A stretch of 64,000 nt of DNA from the NCBI RefSeq assembly GCF_028769735.1, contig NC_088172.1, forward strand, positions 75,912,631-75,976,630, read 5' to 3'. Under the pieces are notes generated by a model. That model searched no databases, was not told the origin of the DNA, and saw only the letters and a list, made by a program, of their open reading frames with translations. Source of the DNA: Zonotrichia leucophrys gambelii. Lineage: Eukaryota; Chordata; Aves; Passeriformes; Passerellidae. Below, in pieces: positions 1 to 12,442 of the stretch (positions are counted from its first letter, which is position 1; each line of letters opens with the position of its first letter). A program made the translations under genes and the position numbers.

Positions 1-307
1 CTTTTCCATTTTGCTGCACAGTCTCTTTTTTACTGACATTGTAGCAAAATCCCCCCCCCATGTGTGTGAGTATGAAGATATGCATGTGCATCTTCCAGGC
101 TCCCAGACTTCATTAGAGAAAGGGCAAAAGAAAGTTTGAAATCTTCAGGGAAGATGCTGAGAAAATATCAGATACCAATTTCTGTGGGACAATGATTTTC
201 CCCCTAGAAGCATCCTGAAAAAACCCATTCTTTAACTTGCTCTGATACTAATGCACTATAGGTAGTGTCTGAATGATCACCACCTTTTTACCAGCAGAGC
301 GCCTTTA
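1..307. other. Unassigned non-coding stretch
   Basis: No gene, repeat family or RNA was recognised. The only visible oddity is a run of nine C at 51-59 followed by a short TG-rich patch. Confidence 0.5.
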
Positions 308-428
308 GACCTTACCACAGCAACTTTGGATCTGTTTAAACAGTGAGAATTGAGGCACAGAGGGATTGAGGGACTTGGCCAAGCTTACAGTGGGTGAAAT
401 GAGTCTCCTGCCTTCGGGACCAAACCCT
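308..428 (-). repeat. MIR-like SINE fossil
   Basis: Read on the plus strand, the segment follows the reverse complement of the MIR SINE: a CAGTGAGAATTGAGGCACAG-like block (341-360), then a GGGACTTGGCCAAG block (370-383), then an imperfect match to the tRNA-derived part. MIR is an ancient tRNA-derived SINE found across amniotes and is always highly diverged in birds. The match is by eye and imperfect, so the boundaries are approximate. No function is implied. Confidence 0.5.
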
Positions 429-750
429 TAAATCCTCTCTGGGGACTGGTTGAGTAAAATTCAACTATCGATGAATCTTTGTCCATGACAGGATACTGGT
501 CCCATACCAGCGCAGTAGGAACAGAGGAGTCCTTCAAATCCTACACAGCATGGATATCTGGGAATTCTGATCTCCTCTTAGCCCCTTCTCCCCTTACATG
601 TTTATGGGATTCATTGCCTCCATATTGTACCATGAGGGTTTTTATTCCAGAATGCATCCTTCTCTCTGTCAAAGTCAAACCTACAGATGAAAACAGGAGC
701 CTGCACAGCCTCATGAAGAGAATTGTGACAGCTGTTTCTCTTTGTACATT
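429..750. other. Unassigned non-coding stretch
   Basis: Open frames exist on both strands but are short and show no recognisable domain. Nothing else is seen up to the start of the CR1 tail. Confidence 0.4.
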
Positions 751-945
751 CATAGACGCACAGAATGGCTTGGGTTGGAAGGGACCTTAAGGACCATGTA
801 GTTCCAGCCTCCCTGCCATAGGCAACCTTCCACTAGAACAGATTGCTCAGAGCCCCATCCAACCTGGCCTTGAACACTTCCAGGGCTGGGGCATCGACAG
901 CTTTCCTGGACAACCTGTTCTGCTGCCCCACCACCCTCACACTAT
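751..945 (-). mobile_element. CR1 LINE, 5'-truncated 3' end
   Basis: The segment begins with the reverse complement of the CR1 terminal octamer repeat (CATAGACGCACAGAATGG) and continues through the usual CR1 3' untranslated blocks: TTGGGTTGGAAGGGACCTTA, CCATCCAACCTGGCCTTGAA, and the block about caring for cases of an interrupted CACCCTCAC near 935. CR1 is the dominant LINE of birds and inserts mostly as short 3' fragments, as here (about 195 bp). The element lies on the minus strand. No open reading frame survives and no target duplication is obvious. Family assignment is secure; the subfamily is not. Confidence 0.88.
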
Positions 946-3380
946 TTAATATATGAATGGGAGTGGGAGCAGGAACTACACTAGAGATGACCAGTTATAG
1001 AGATGCATTTTTGTTCTGTTTTGAAATCATGTATTTACAAATAATTCCAATAGTCAGCAGCAATTACCATGCACCCTTTCTTATCAGACTACCAGTTATT
1101 GTACTGAAACACATCTGTGCTGGTAGCTTCCTCCAGAGAGGCACTCTGAACACCCTTAGCTTCAAAAGACCATTACCAGTATATAAAATGGCCAAGACTA
1201 CTGTCCCAGACATGATCCAGTTTGATTAGCATTTGGGTTCCTGCCATTTAATTGTATACATCTGGTTTATAAAAGGATCTCAGCTGGCCCGTGTCAAGCA
1301 GTAACCAAGTGTGTTCAGTCAGGGAATTACAACAGATTTATTTATTGCTGTGATAGTGCACATGGATGGATCCTAGACTGCGTGCCCAAAAACAGAGGGC
1401 ATCTTCTGCTCTCACACTACAGAGAATATGTCCATCACGCAGTGCATCTCATGCGGAAATTTCCAGGCTTGCACGCCATGATTTCGCTTTGGTTTCAAAG
1501 GCACTGGAGCTTCACTGTGTGGTGCTGGCTCCAGGGAGCTGGTCCTGCTGGGAGCAGTGTGCTGGCATTGCTGTGCCACTTCCATGACCTGACCTAATGT
1601 TTCCATGCCACTCCCTGCTGTTGGGCTCCCTCAGCGCTTCAACACAGCAGTGCACTCTGCAGTGTGGACGTGCCCTCAGGTCACTTGCCAAAGTCATTTT
1701 ATTCCTCCCAGCTCGTGCCATGACAACAGTGCAGCATCCAGATGTGGTTATCAAAAAAGAGGATGATTACAAGAGGATGCAACAGTCTTGAGGAGCCTTT
1801 ACAGGAGAAGGGCTGGCTCAAGAGAGTCAGAGCATAAATAGAGCTTAGAAAAGAGACTAAGACTGGGGACAGCCTCTGTTGGGATTTCACTCTGCAGGAG
1901 AAAGGTATGTGCATGGGCCAGATTCAGCAAAGAAATGAAGTGAACCTATGCTGCAAAAGAATCAGCCAGGTACTTTAAAGAAGGTGAGAATCTGGGTGGC
2001 AAATACGGGTTGTGTCAGATATCTGACTCAAGCCTGGCCACCTGGCCTCCTTCTGTCTTATATTGTTACTTTGCACTCGGCAGAACAAGGTCTGGCTCGC
2101 TGTGCGAAGACACCTGGAGCTGCCCCATCCTGGAAGAGATTCTGGGCCTGGCTCCCAGCCACCCTCACGCACCACAGAGCAGCCAGGGACTGGAGCCACG
2201 AGGACCACCCTGGGGTCTCATCCACACCACAGCCACAGTGCTCATCCAGAGTCACACTGCCTTGTGCCCTAGCAAAGTTCATGCCCTCTCTAAGTGAACA
2301 ATTTCCAAAGGAGTAACACAAGTGACTCATTCTGTGTTACAGTCTTTCACATGTAAATATTTTATATTCCTATTGAATATTTTTAGATGATTATGAATTC
2401 TTGATGTGATGAGGACCTTGCTATGAAATGCAGGCAATACCAAGGACTCCACAAGGAGGGAAAGCATCCAAGAATAAAAAATATGCCATTACAAATGACA
2501 AGTTAGAAAGACCTGGGGTAAAACCATAGGCACATACCACTCCTTCTTTTTTCTCTGCCTGGACATTTTCAGAACTGTCTGGAGCTCGCATAATGAGTTT
2601 TGCACATGGATTGATATGGAATTTGCTGCCTCTCACCCCTTCCCTCCCTTTCTCTATCTCTTTCTTCTTCCAATTCAGATTTTGTTTCACTGTTCTTGTT
2701 GAAAGATGCAATACCAATAGCCCAAGGGACCCAGGACTGAAGTCACTCCAGAGCTTCTACTCCGTCTGCAGTTTGACTCTTTTTCTGCAGTGCACCCAAA
2801 AACCTAGATTGAGCCTCTGAATCCATCAGTGAAGTGGGACTGAAGGTGGAGAATTTCTGCAAAAGAGGTAGATCCTGAAAGGATCTGTACAAGACAATGA
2901 TTACTTTTGTAGCCCTAGTATTCATAGTGGCAGTATGAGCTTCATGTACAAGTACCAAAATGCTTCAGTGTCAACAAGGGGGACCTCTGCTAGATTGCAG
3001 TGATCTCTCTTCTGGGTCTCAATCATCCAGTTGGTCAGAAGGACGTGCACACATACAGAAGGGAAGGGGTGAAAAATGTTAAGTCTCAGTCAAGTTAGGA
3101 CAAGGTTTGTCAGCAGAAATCTATCCTCCTCATTGAACTAAGTAGGGTCAGTTATAATTAATATTTTACCCTATGTATCCATATATAAACTTGGCTTCTC
3201 TTCTAAAAGTCCTTGCCATGTGCTAAGAAAGGGATTTGTAATGCCAATTGTCTTTGTAATGTCCTGACTGACAAGACATTGGTATCTGTGGGTTGCCACA
3301 ATCCAGCTGTGGCCTCACCTGCTGGTGCAGATCTAAAAGTACAGTGCTTTATCCAAAGGGCATGTAGTTTGTGTTGTTGG
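946..3380. other. Unassigned non-coding stretch
   Basis: No repeat family or RNA gene was recognised. Frames of 60 to 120 codons occur on both strands around 1950-2330, where the DNA is GC-richer, but they overlap each other in several frames and have no domain or splice-supported structure. AT-rich sequence with several TAATTA-like motifs lies around 3140-3190. Confidence 0.4.
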
Positions 3381-4740
3381 TATGCCTAGCTAAACCAGGA
3401 ATAATAGTGTTTCCAAGGTTTCTCTTGGATCCTTGTTGTCCCTTGTCCAAGGTCCCAGCAATTGCATCCCCGTAGAAATTCTGTGACAAGGAGTCACACT
3501 GCTATCTGTACAAAAATAATTTCTCAAAGCCTGTACAGAGTACAAAGGTGCCTTAGCCTTCTTTATGTGGTGAGAAGAGAACATTATCTTTGTCAGAGTC
3601 AAAGCTAATTTGGACTGATCTAAACCAAAAAGCTGACTCAGAAAATGCTTATCTGACCCATCTTCCAGACCTGTCCACCTCTGTTCATGCTTCCTGAAGT
3701 AGTTGTCTCCAAGAACAGCCTCCCCAGACTGTCTAGCATGTTGCCTGCAAAGACAAAACATCCCACTGTCTACCAGGGAAACGTGGCCAACCAGCACAGC
3801 AAGGGAAGTTCTCAGCTGAAAAAGCCCAGATAAAGATTGCACAAAGGACCCTGGTTATCTGGTCCCTGTTGTGCTGGTATCAAAGTCCTGCACTGAGCAT
3901 TAGGGCTTCCATGTGTCCCCAGGGTGCAGTACACTGACTTTGCTTGAAGTGCAATTTAAGATTGATGATTTCACACATTTTAAATCAACTGCAAGCATCC
4001 GGGCTGGCCCCTTGGTGGAGGCTATTAACTTAATGAAACTGAAAGGCTGTGAAGTCAGATAACAGACATTAGAGTCTTTATTTACCTAGAGATTTAAGGA
4101 GACCTTTCTGAGATAGCTCATGGCTTCTCTTTTGAGAAGTATAAGCCACTGCCTAGCAGCTCTTCCTGTGCTCATGTACACACACATTCAAGCTGCCAGG
4201 AAGGCACTTTGTGCTGAAAAGTGCTCATTCCTTCTCAAGCTGGCTGACAAGTGGTACACTGTGGCACACAGAGAAAAGCTTATTTTAAAAGCCCAGGTTC
4301 TGATGCAGTGGCTGTCCAGTACGAAAGGAAGGACACCCAGCAAGCATCGGGGTTCCATGCAGCCAGCCCCCCAAAAATGATGCAGTTGGATGACTGAGGG
4401 GTGGTATTGACCAGGTGTGTGCGAGGTCACTCAGCAGAAAGGCTAAGGGAAGAGTCTGACTCTCTCACCTGCTGCCTGCCTCTGTGGACCACCAAGCACC
4501 GCAGCCTCTTATCATACACTTCAAAAGGAAGAGCCAGGGCAGCTCTCCATCCGAGCGAGCCGGTATCCATCCATCAGCCCCTGGGATGCCCCTGCTCCCC
4601 ACCTCATGGTTAATGCATGCAGCGCAACATGTGCGTGCTCGCTCTGTGTACAAACGTCGTCCCTTTCAGCTGCTATCACACCTAGCCTCTCTGATAAGCC
4701 CAAACATTATGTTTCCTGCCTTCCCCCACTCCCACACACA
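3381..4740. other. Unassigned non-coding stretch
   Basis: The longest frame is on the minus strand within 3390-3842. Its first in-frame ATG is internal, near 3761, leaving about 123 codons. It has no recognised domain, signal peptide or repeat, so it is not called as a gene. The rest shows nothing distinctive. Confidence 0.4.
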
Positions 4741-5090
4741 GCTACAGTGACAGCGGGCACGCTTCGAGCGCTCGGGTGGATGCTCGGAGGCGGGAGAGGC
4801 TGGGCCATCTGCCTGGCTGCTTCCAGAAGGGACACGGGAGCCGCAGGGTGGGCACCCAGCACCAACAGAGATCCCGGGCACCCAGCACCGACAGCGATCC
4901 CGGGCACCCAGCACCAACAGAGATCCCCGGGTACCCAGCACCGACAGCGATCCCGGGCACCCAGCACCAACAGAGATCCCCGGGTACCCAGCACCAACAA
5001 CGATCCCGGGTATCCAGCACCAACAGAGATCCCGGGCACCCAGCACCGACAGCGATCCCCGGGCACCTGCCCCGCTCAGCATCCCGACAG
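4741..5090. other. GC-rich, CpG-bearing patch around a minisatellite
   Basis: GC content and CpG frequency rise sharply compared with both flanks. Part of the CpG content comes from the tandem units (each has a CCCGGG-type block), but unique sequence at 4750-4800 also carries several CpGs. Long frames are open on both strands across this block because the 26/27-bp units lack stop codons; they are low-complexity artefacts rather than genes. A small CpG island is possible, but a GC-rich minisatellite alone would give the same picture. Confidence 0.5.
4851..5061. repeat. Minisatellite, eight copies of a 26/27-bp unit
   Basis: Eight head-to-tail units start at 4851, 4877, 4903, 4930, 4956, 4983, 5009 and 5035. 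The unit pattern is GGCACCCAGCACC, then AACAGAGA or GACAGCGA, then TCCCG or TCCCCG. Two variants tend to alternate (AACAGAG and GACAGCG), suggesting that expansion went through a dimer. Units differ by a few substitutions and by a 1-base length change (26 or 27 bp). Arrays like this are usually length-polymorphic. No coding role is supported. Confidence 0.95.
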
Positions 5091-8000
5091 CCTGGGAAAG
5101 AGCAAGGAGGAGCAGAGCAAAGGATGGAGAGCAAACAGGTCTAATTACCCCCACAAGCCACTTGCCTCCTCGGCAGTCAGCTCAAGGAGAGAGGGTGTTT
5201 GGAGAAATCAAAGTGCCCCAGCCCTGAGTCCCTGCCTTCACTGAAGTCAGTTTACACAGCACTGAAATCCAACCAGGGAGATTTGTGATGAGAGCTGTTA
5301 GAGTCAGGGAGCAGCTTCCTGCAAGGCAGTAAGGATGCCCCACTCATGAGATAATCTAGAAGAGCAATCTTAAATGAAGCACTGGTGTTTGGAGGTGTTT
5401 GTAGTTATGCCTCCTTTATTCAGAAATGGACCCTTACTCAGTGACTGAAATGCAACAGAGCAAACTCTTTATTTAAGTCACTTTTGTCCTGGGAAGCCCA
5501 CTGCAGACTCTGGCGTACCTTGTTCAAATGTAGATGGGCTCCTCTCAGCACCAGACAGAAGAACTTTCAGAAGCATGTGGTAGAGGATTTAAATGTCAAA
5601 ATAACTAAGAAGTATTAGGGAATTTATTTTGGCTAAATGGCATATGTTTCAATTTGCACAAGGCTGGGGACTATTCCATTTAAGATTATATGCAGATGAT
5701 TTTTGCTCTTTTTCACCTATATCTCGCCATGTTTTTTCAGAGAAAGTGCAAAGGTCACTCTGAAACACACTTTCTATTCAATTCTCTTTTAAAAAGGGAG
5801 CAGGTAAAGTTTACCTTTCAAGTTCTTTCCAGTTTCCAGTTTTCCTCTTTTAGTGATGTAATGCCTCTTTGGATTTTCTTGTGGGCTGAATGCATTAGTT
5901 AGACTGTAGCAAACAGACTAAATTTAAATTCCAGAAAAATATTCCATCTGCAGGAAATTTAAATCAAATATTACATGCTAGTTCTTGTTTATAGGCACTA
6001 CGGAAATGCAAGCACATGTACATGTATTTTTGTAGATGTGTTTAAACCCAAGAATCCGTTGCTGGTATAATCAAAGTCTTAACAGTGTAATCCAAGAATA
6101 ACACTCCAGATCTGACTGCAACACAAAAAGGAAGCATACTTCTGTACAGAAAAAGCCCTCAATAATAGTAATAATGCACTTCAAAACTTCTGAGTTGGCA
6201 CCCCTTTTCCTACTCCTGCGCTCCCCTTTCCATTGTTTTTCCAGGTCTTGATGGTGGTGCTTGCTCTTGATTGGTAGAAAGTGACGGGGTTTGTCATGGT
6301 GTGTCTTCAACATCTGGAGTGCTTAACCAGAAAAATGCGATGTGAATGTTCATGGTTCCTTCTTCCTCACTCTAGGGTCCTGTTGGGGTCTATTTTACAC
6401 ATCTTTTTTTATACCTTGCTCTTTTTTCATTGGTCTGCCCCCCACATTACATCCAAATGTATTATGCATGGATAGATACTTCCTTGTTCTTTTAGTCACC
6501 CAAGATCACTGGTTTTGGGCAGCTCCAGAACAGCTGTCCAGCTGCATTTCTTAACTGGCTGTTGCTGAGTGGTTTACAGCCATGCAGCTTCACTGCCAAC
6601 CTGTGACCCATCTCCTGCTGTGTCATACTTGTACTCTTTTAAACTTCTTCATGCCTACAGAATGGACAGAGGTCCATGAGCAGCACAGCCTTGCTGGTCC
6701 AGGCATTTTTACCTCCGTGTTTTTCCTAACTGTCACAAAAATCTTGAAGACCAAATGTAAAGACAAGGAGCTTTTCCTTTGAAATCCCTGTGGCTTTCAT
6801 TCCTTTTACCTGCTGCCTGCCAAGTCTAATTGAAGTGCAAGGACCATGTCATGAGGATGGTGAAGTTGTATCCAGACTGCAAAATTTGTTTCCCATTCCT
6901 GTCACCAACTTCCCAGATGACATCAGACAAAACCACAGAGTGTGCCCTTTGTTTTTCCTTCTGTAAGAAAAGGATGGCATCGCTTGTATTATCTCCACAG
7001 AGACTTTGGAGGGAGGGCAGATAATGTATTGACTCAGGTTTGCAGATGAGCTCTGATACCTCAGACAGTGAAGGAGAGGCTAAACCATAGTAATTCTCTA
7101 ACCAAGTTTTCACTGCTTGTAGTCCTGGAGCAGAGAAAAGAAACCCTGGGGATCACTAACAATGGAAAATTTATGTAATCCCTTAGGGATTATCCACCTG
7201 CAGAGGATAGTGAAACCTTTTCCCATATCCCTCATATGCTCAGTGCCAGGGACGGACTGAGGATGACTTAATACATGAGACTTGTGCCAGCTGGGTATGG
7301 GGAACTCCTCAGCAGTCAGGTACCCATCCCCTCTGGCAGGACAACAGGATGCAGAAGGTCTGATAAAATGACAGAGGCTTTCAGAGGCTGTAATAACAGC
7401 AATAAGAGGATCTGTCTCTCTTGCAGCCTGCCTTCCAGAGAGAGAATTTCTTGCTGAAATTCTCATCCTAATTCACTGCTTCATGCCTCCTGGGCTGCAA
7501 CTACAGAAGCATGCCATTGTGCTCAGAAACATTTCTGTGGATGGCTTCTGGCTCCATTATTAGAAAATTGTGCATTATCTACTGGTGAGTGACTCGTGTG
7601 TTAAAAGTCACCCATGGGGCCCTGTCCCCTGTGCACACAGGGGCTGCAGCCTTGGGTCACTGAGATCCAGCTCTTTGTTTTAAGCTGCTGCAGATAGTGT
7701 TTCCTCTCCTTCACTTTGTTGTTCTGCCCATCTCATTGCTGCCATAATGCTCTGTACCACGGAGCTGCTCCTGCTAACCATGGTGCAGACGGGCAGCAGG
7801 CTTGCTGGCAATTGATGGATATATTCCAGGGGGGAAGAATGCAGAATTCAGCCTTCCAGTTCTCTGACACATCTCCTGCAGCACATGCAAAAAAATACCA
7901 TAACACAAAATAATTATATCTCCTACATCTTACCTTTCAGCATTAGGAATAGTTATGGACCTGGATGCAGCCCATATCCTGAGTCAGGATTGTAAATTTT

Positions 8001-8344
8001 GCCTTTTCAACACAGCTGATAATAGGTATCAGAGAAAAATGAAAAAAACAAAAGAGCAACAAAATGATAACCATTCTTTCCCTATTCTCTGCTGGAAGAT
8101 TTCTTCCCTTTGGCTGTTGCAGAGCCAGAGAAATAGCAGACTGACTGGCTGTCAGATTTCTTCTTTGGCAACTGTCCTTCCAAAGGCAGTGCCTTTTCCC
8201 TTCTCCTTTTGGTCTTGTGAGACTGCTCCTTCCTGTGCCCTCACCTTTGGTTTTTGTCCTGCTTGGCAGAAGCAGCCAAGTCCTCATGCCAATCTGAAGT
8301 CAATCTGGAGTGATATCAGGGTGACTGATATAGGACCCCTTTAG
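5091..8344. other. Unassigned non-coding stretch
   Basis: No gene or repeat family was recognised. The stretch is AT-rich at 5580-6180. A 9-bp inverted repeat (GAGAATTTC, 5-base gap, GAAATTCTC) lies near 7442-7464. Frames of up to about 118 codons on the minus strand near 7110-7466 have no recognisable domain. Confidence 0.4.
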
Positions 8345-8610
8345 CTTCACAGAATCACAGAATCATTTCGGTTGGAAAATACCTCAGAGATCATTGAGTC
8401 CAACCAACAATCAAATACCACCTTGTCAACTAGACTATGACACTGCATTCCATGTCCAGACTTTTCTTAAACACCCCAGAGATGGTGATTCCACCAGGGC
8501 CCTGGGCAGTCCATTCCAATGCTTAACAACCTTTTCTGTGAAGAAATTCCTTCAGATGTCCAGTCTGAACCTCCCCTGGTGCAGCTTGAGGCTATGTCCT
8601 TGAGCTTTTC
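8345..8610 (-). mobile_element. CR1 LINE, 5'-truncated 3' end
   Basis: The segment starts with two copies of the reverse-complemented CR1 tail octamer (TTCACAGAATCACAGAATCA) and continues with GGTTGGAAAATACCTCAGAG, GAGTCCAACCAACAATCAAA, and further in GAAGAAATTCCTTCAGATGT and GAACCTCCCCTGGTGCAGCT, all standard CR1 3' untranslated blocks in reverse complement. The element is on the minus strand and is longer and better preserved than the copy at 751-945. The 5' truncation near 8610 is approximate. Confidence 0.9.
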
Positions 8611-11426
8611 TCTGGGGAAATGAAGGGGAACTCTGTAAAGGAGAATGACCAAACCAAACCCATTATTATGTGTGAGAACAATTATTATTATATCCACTGT
8701 GAACTACTCTAACATATCCCTCCTTTCTCCCATCTGCCAGGTTTCGTGTCATAGGTGCTTGAAATGAGAAACCACCCCAAACTGAGATGTCCTTGAGTTA
8801 CCTGAGCACTGCCATGTCTGTACAAGCAGCTGGGGTGGTAGCTCAGCCCATGGGCAGCTACCTGCAGCTACCACAGAGAATTAAGGACAGGGAAGAATTA
8901 TTATTCCCTGTCAGCTGCACTGCCCAGATACACTGGGCAAATACATCATTTACCCTATAATGCATGAGGTGGATTTTACAAGGTGTAACTTCTGTTTTGC
9001 CCAGGAACAAACCCAGAAAAGCAGCTACAAGAGACTCCAGAAGAGGAACATCTTCTCCCAGCTGTGCAGAAAAGTTCTGCCTTGCCTGCTGCTCAGGCAG
9101 GGAGGGCCATAGCCACATTGTGATGGTGCAGCCACATGCTCCTCAGAGAGCAGAAGAAGATCCCCATTTTCTGGGTCTTTGAGTTGTTCACAGCCCTGCC
9201 TTGGCTCTGCCTTCCCCACTATCTTCTCCCTTGGCGGGGAATTAAACAGGGCCTCTCCAGCCAGGCTGGCCCTGCCCCATGTATTTAGCCTTTTCACTCC
9301 ATCATAGCTGGATTAACCCTCCTGCTCATCTGGACAAGCTGATTAGTTAAAGAACTTGTTCATCCCTCTCTAGGGCTTTATTTTTCATCTGTCATTTTCC
9401 TCTTTATTACTGCAGTAAGCTTCTGCCTCTCCAGCTTTTTCCATGCTTTCCACTCACTGTCCCTTTCAGCTCCTGGCCGCTGGACTTTGCCAGTCTTTCC
9501 CAGCTGGGGTGAGAGTGCAGAGACTTCCCATTCACCTCAGTGTGATATTTCCCCATGTCCTTTTACCTCCTTCCATCAGATGTTCCCTTTCACCTGAGTT
9601 AATGCCCAGTTTATTCCTTCCTTACTCCCTTCTGTTTCATCCCCCAGGGTCCATGTTGGTCCCATGCACAGCACTGTGCCTGAAGACTTTGGTGCTCTTG
9701 CACATTCCAACACAGCTGGAGGGAGTCTCACGGGCTTTTATCACTGTGCTTGATAATCCTGGGCCAGGGGTCAAGGCAGAACCTGTATGCAGGTAGATGT
9801 CCTATAGAACACTTACACATCCATGCTTGTTTCTGGCCAAAAGCAGCTTTGGACCATGACATGGAGGCTCCAGGACTCTGAAGTCCATTAGAATGAGCTG
9901 TACTGAACCCGGCAGCTTTTCTCAGCCTTTTGCAGGCCCACTCCCTCAGCTGCCTTACTCACCTTGGCAGCTGGAACATGGCCTTATTTCTCCTTAGCTC
10001 TGTCCATTTGCTGGTTACCTGATCCTGACCATTGCTCCCTGCTCCTGCCATCTCCTCTCTCTGCTGTTTCCTTCCAAGTGTCCCTGCACATCCTTCTCTG
10101 TCTCTGACCAATACAGGCAAACACTCCAAATGGTGGGCAATGGAAATGTCTCTTTAGGGGAAAAAGAAGGCAAAATGAGTCTATGATTATGCTGTCCCTG
10201 TGGCTGCCATCAACAGCTCTGATCACTTTGATTGTACATTACAATACAGTACATACCCCTTTTGCCATGCTCCATCTGTTTGTTTTTATAGTCTGAATTG
10301 TAGCAGCAGCAAAAGGGCAGTGTCTTCTTATTTGTATCTACAGGGTCTCCTGTGCAATCTGCCCCAGCTCTGACCAAGGCCTTGCTCCACAGGAGAGATC
10401 AGGAAGAAGAGCAGTAAAGAGGGGGCCACAGCCAGCAGCACAGCCCTACTTTTGAGAGCAGAATGAGACAATTAAGGAAAGAATTCTCAAATAATCCGAA
10501 TGAAGAATACAAGGGAATAAATATTTAATACTCCCTCATGCAGTTTCATCCTCTCTAATAATCCCTAATGTTTCTACAGCGCCTTTCAAAAGGGAGCAGT
10601 GCAGAAAGGGCAGATGCCAAATGTGGCTCCAACAGGCCAAGATCCTCCCTCCTCCCCAGTGGGATGGCAAGTGTGCTGCAATACCCAGGACATGAGGGTG
10701 TCCTGTCAGGGGCAGCCACAGCTGTACCCCCATGGAGCTCTGTTGAAGGATATATTCTGCTTAAGCTGTAGCTGTGCCATTTCATATTCTTACTCCCCTT
10801 GAATGCACAGGCAGGATCATGCAGAGATTATGGATTTAGAATACAGTAATGCTTTGTTTAAAATTGGAAAAAAACAGTTCACACTTTTTGCAACAGAGTC
10901 CATGTCCTTGTCTGTTTGGGGGCTCAGCAAGTTACTCTTCTTGAGGGGACAGGGTGCACTGACCACAGCTTCCCTTCAAGAAACCTCTGCATTACACAGA
11001 CAATTTCTCTGTCCTCCTCTTGCCCAGGCATTTTCAAGTGTCAGGCTCCACTCAGGAATTCCCAGCACATACCAGTGCTGGTCTGAAAAATACTGATGTC
11101 CAGGCTGGGTCAGGGGGAATTGAGGACAGCGGGAAAGGACAGACAGATTGCTGGTGAATTGGAGTGGCCAGAGAGAGGGAAGGACAGGCAGAGGCATTAG
11201 TGTGTTCCTAATGGAGGATGCTGGATATGCACCTGGGATATGTGCTGGATATTTTGGAGTGGGAACATTTTACTTTGAGTGTGGAGAAAGGGGAGGATTT
11301 CCCCAGTCTGATTTCAACAGTCTGATTTTCAAACCTTTTTCCCTTTGTCTGATGAACAGTTGTGATTATAATCAAAATTAACAGGCCATGCTCCTTCTAG
11401 GCAGGTAATATCTGTGAACAAAAGGT
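8611..11426. other. Unassigned non-coding stretch
   Basis: Mixed composition with a C- and T-rich section at 9370-9700. Frames of up to 117 codons are present without recognisable domains. No RNA gene, repeat family or CpG island is seen. Confidence 0.4.
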
Positions 11427-11452
11427 CACACACACACACACACACACACACA
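11427..11452. repeat. (CA)13 microsatellite
   Basis: Thirteen perfect CA dinucleotides. It is followed after 18 bases by an AT microsatellite of the same unit number, making a compound dinucleotide locus that is likely to be length-polymorphic. Confidence 0.98.
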
Positions 11453-11470
11453 TTTATATATCTCACATAA

Positions 11471-11496
11471 ATATATATATATATATATATATATAT
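11471..11496. repeat. (AT)13 microsatellite
   Basis: Thirteen perfect AT dinucleotides, separated from the CA tract by an AT-rich linker containing TATATCTCACATAAA. The purine-pyrimidine alternation of both tracts favours cruciform or Z-DNA transitions and replication slippage. Confidence 0.98.
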
Positions 11497-12065
11497 GGGA
11501 ATGGGCCACCTGCAGAGCATCTGCAGCCTTCTCCACTCTCTATAAGCAAACTTGGTCTATTTTCCTTCTCAGTAGTCAAAGGCTAGATGCAAGCAACAGG
11601 CAGGAGAGGGAAGAAGTTACCAACATGCTGCATCTCTGCTTCTGAGAGTACTTGAGTGTATTTGGGAAAAAAGAAATCCCAATTGCCAAGGATGGATTCA
11701 GATAAATCTCACTCTGGGATCTGATAGGCTTATTGGGGATTGTGTTAGCTTCCAGCAACTTGACAAAGCAACCACATTCTCTTCACAAGTTCTCTGGATT
11801 ACATAACCCTTTTCAATTTTCTGCAAAATCAACCATGCGTATGGAGAAAGCTCCCGCTTTGTAAGGTGGTCTCAAGGTGATTTTATACAACTCAGTCTCA
11901 GGTCCTGCCTCCCAGGATGAAGACAGGATGGCATTTCAGACAGGCATCTTTTCAGTAGCTTCTGGGCAACCACGAATGCAGCACTGTGTAATGGCAACCT
12001 TGGATGGAGAAAGGAGCAAAATGAAGAATTGCTGAACAATCCAGGTTGAAGTGACCTTCTAATTC
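11497..12065. other. Unassigned non-coding stretch
   Basis: No gene or repeat is recognised. The sequence directly before 12066 could be a further, more decayed part of the CR1 copy that follows. Confidence 0.4.
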
Positions 12066-12442
12066 TTGCTAACTTCAAAGCTGAGTTGGTTATACAAGGT
12101 CTTGTGCAAGTGAATTTCGAACATCTTCAAGGATGGGGCTCCCACAGCCTTGCTGGGCACCTCTCTCATGATCATCCTCCTGGTGAAAAATTTCTTCCTT
12201 ATGTTGTTCAACTGGAATGCTGTGTGCTGCAATTCATGTGTGATGACTGCCTTGTGCCTTTTGACCTCTGGGAAGAGCATTTTCACTGTCAATGCCTTTA
12301 GGCAGTAGAAGGCAGCAATTGCATCTCCTTTTTCTCTTCCTTGCCTAAGCCTAAGCTGAGTTTCCCTCAGCCTCTCTCTCTGCACTCTGTGCTGCAGCTT
12401 CCAAGCACCTTGGCAGCCCTGCACTGGACTCCCTGCAGTCAG
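12066..12442 (-). mobile_element. Old CR1 LINE fragment lacking its extreme 3' tail
   Basis: The segment carries decayed reverse-complement CR1 blocks in the correct order: AACTTCAAAGCTGAGTTGGT, GAACATCTTCAAGGATGGGG, GGTGAAAAATTTCTTCCTTA, GTTCAACTGGAATGCTG, and finally CCCTGCACTGGACTCCCTGC near 12440. These belong further 5' in the CR1 3' region than those of the other copies here, and the tail octamers are missing, so this is an older fragment eroded at both ends. It lies on the minus strand. A minus-strand frame of 133 codons across it is a by-product of repeat sequence. Confidence 0.82.

Noticed and set aside
4606..5244. Plus- and minus-strand frames of up to 212 codons across the minisatellite.
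   Set aside because: The repeated unit is stop-free in several frames on both strands at once; start codons and flanks give no support.
5675..5720. A YADD-like reverse transcriptase motif in a plus-strand frame (TATGCAGATGAT).
   Set aside because: The upstream codons lack the other reverse transcriptase blocks and the frame stops soon after. Four matching codons are expected by chance.
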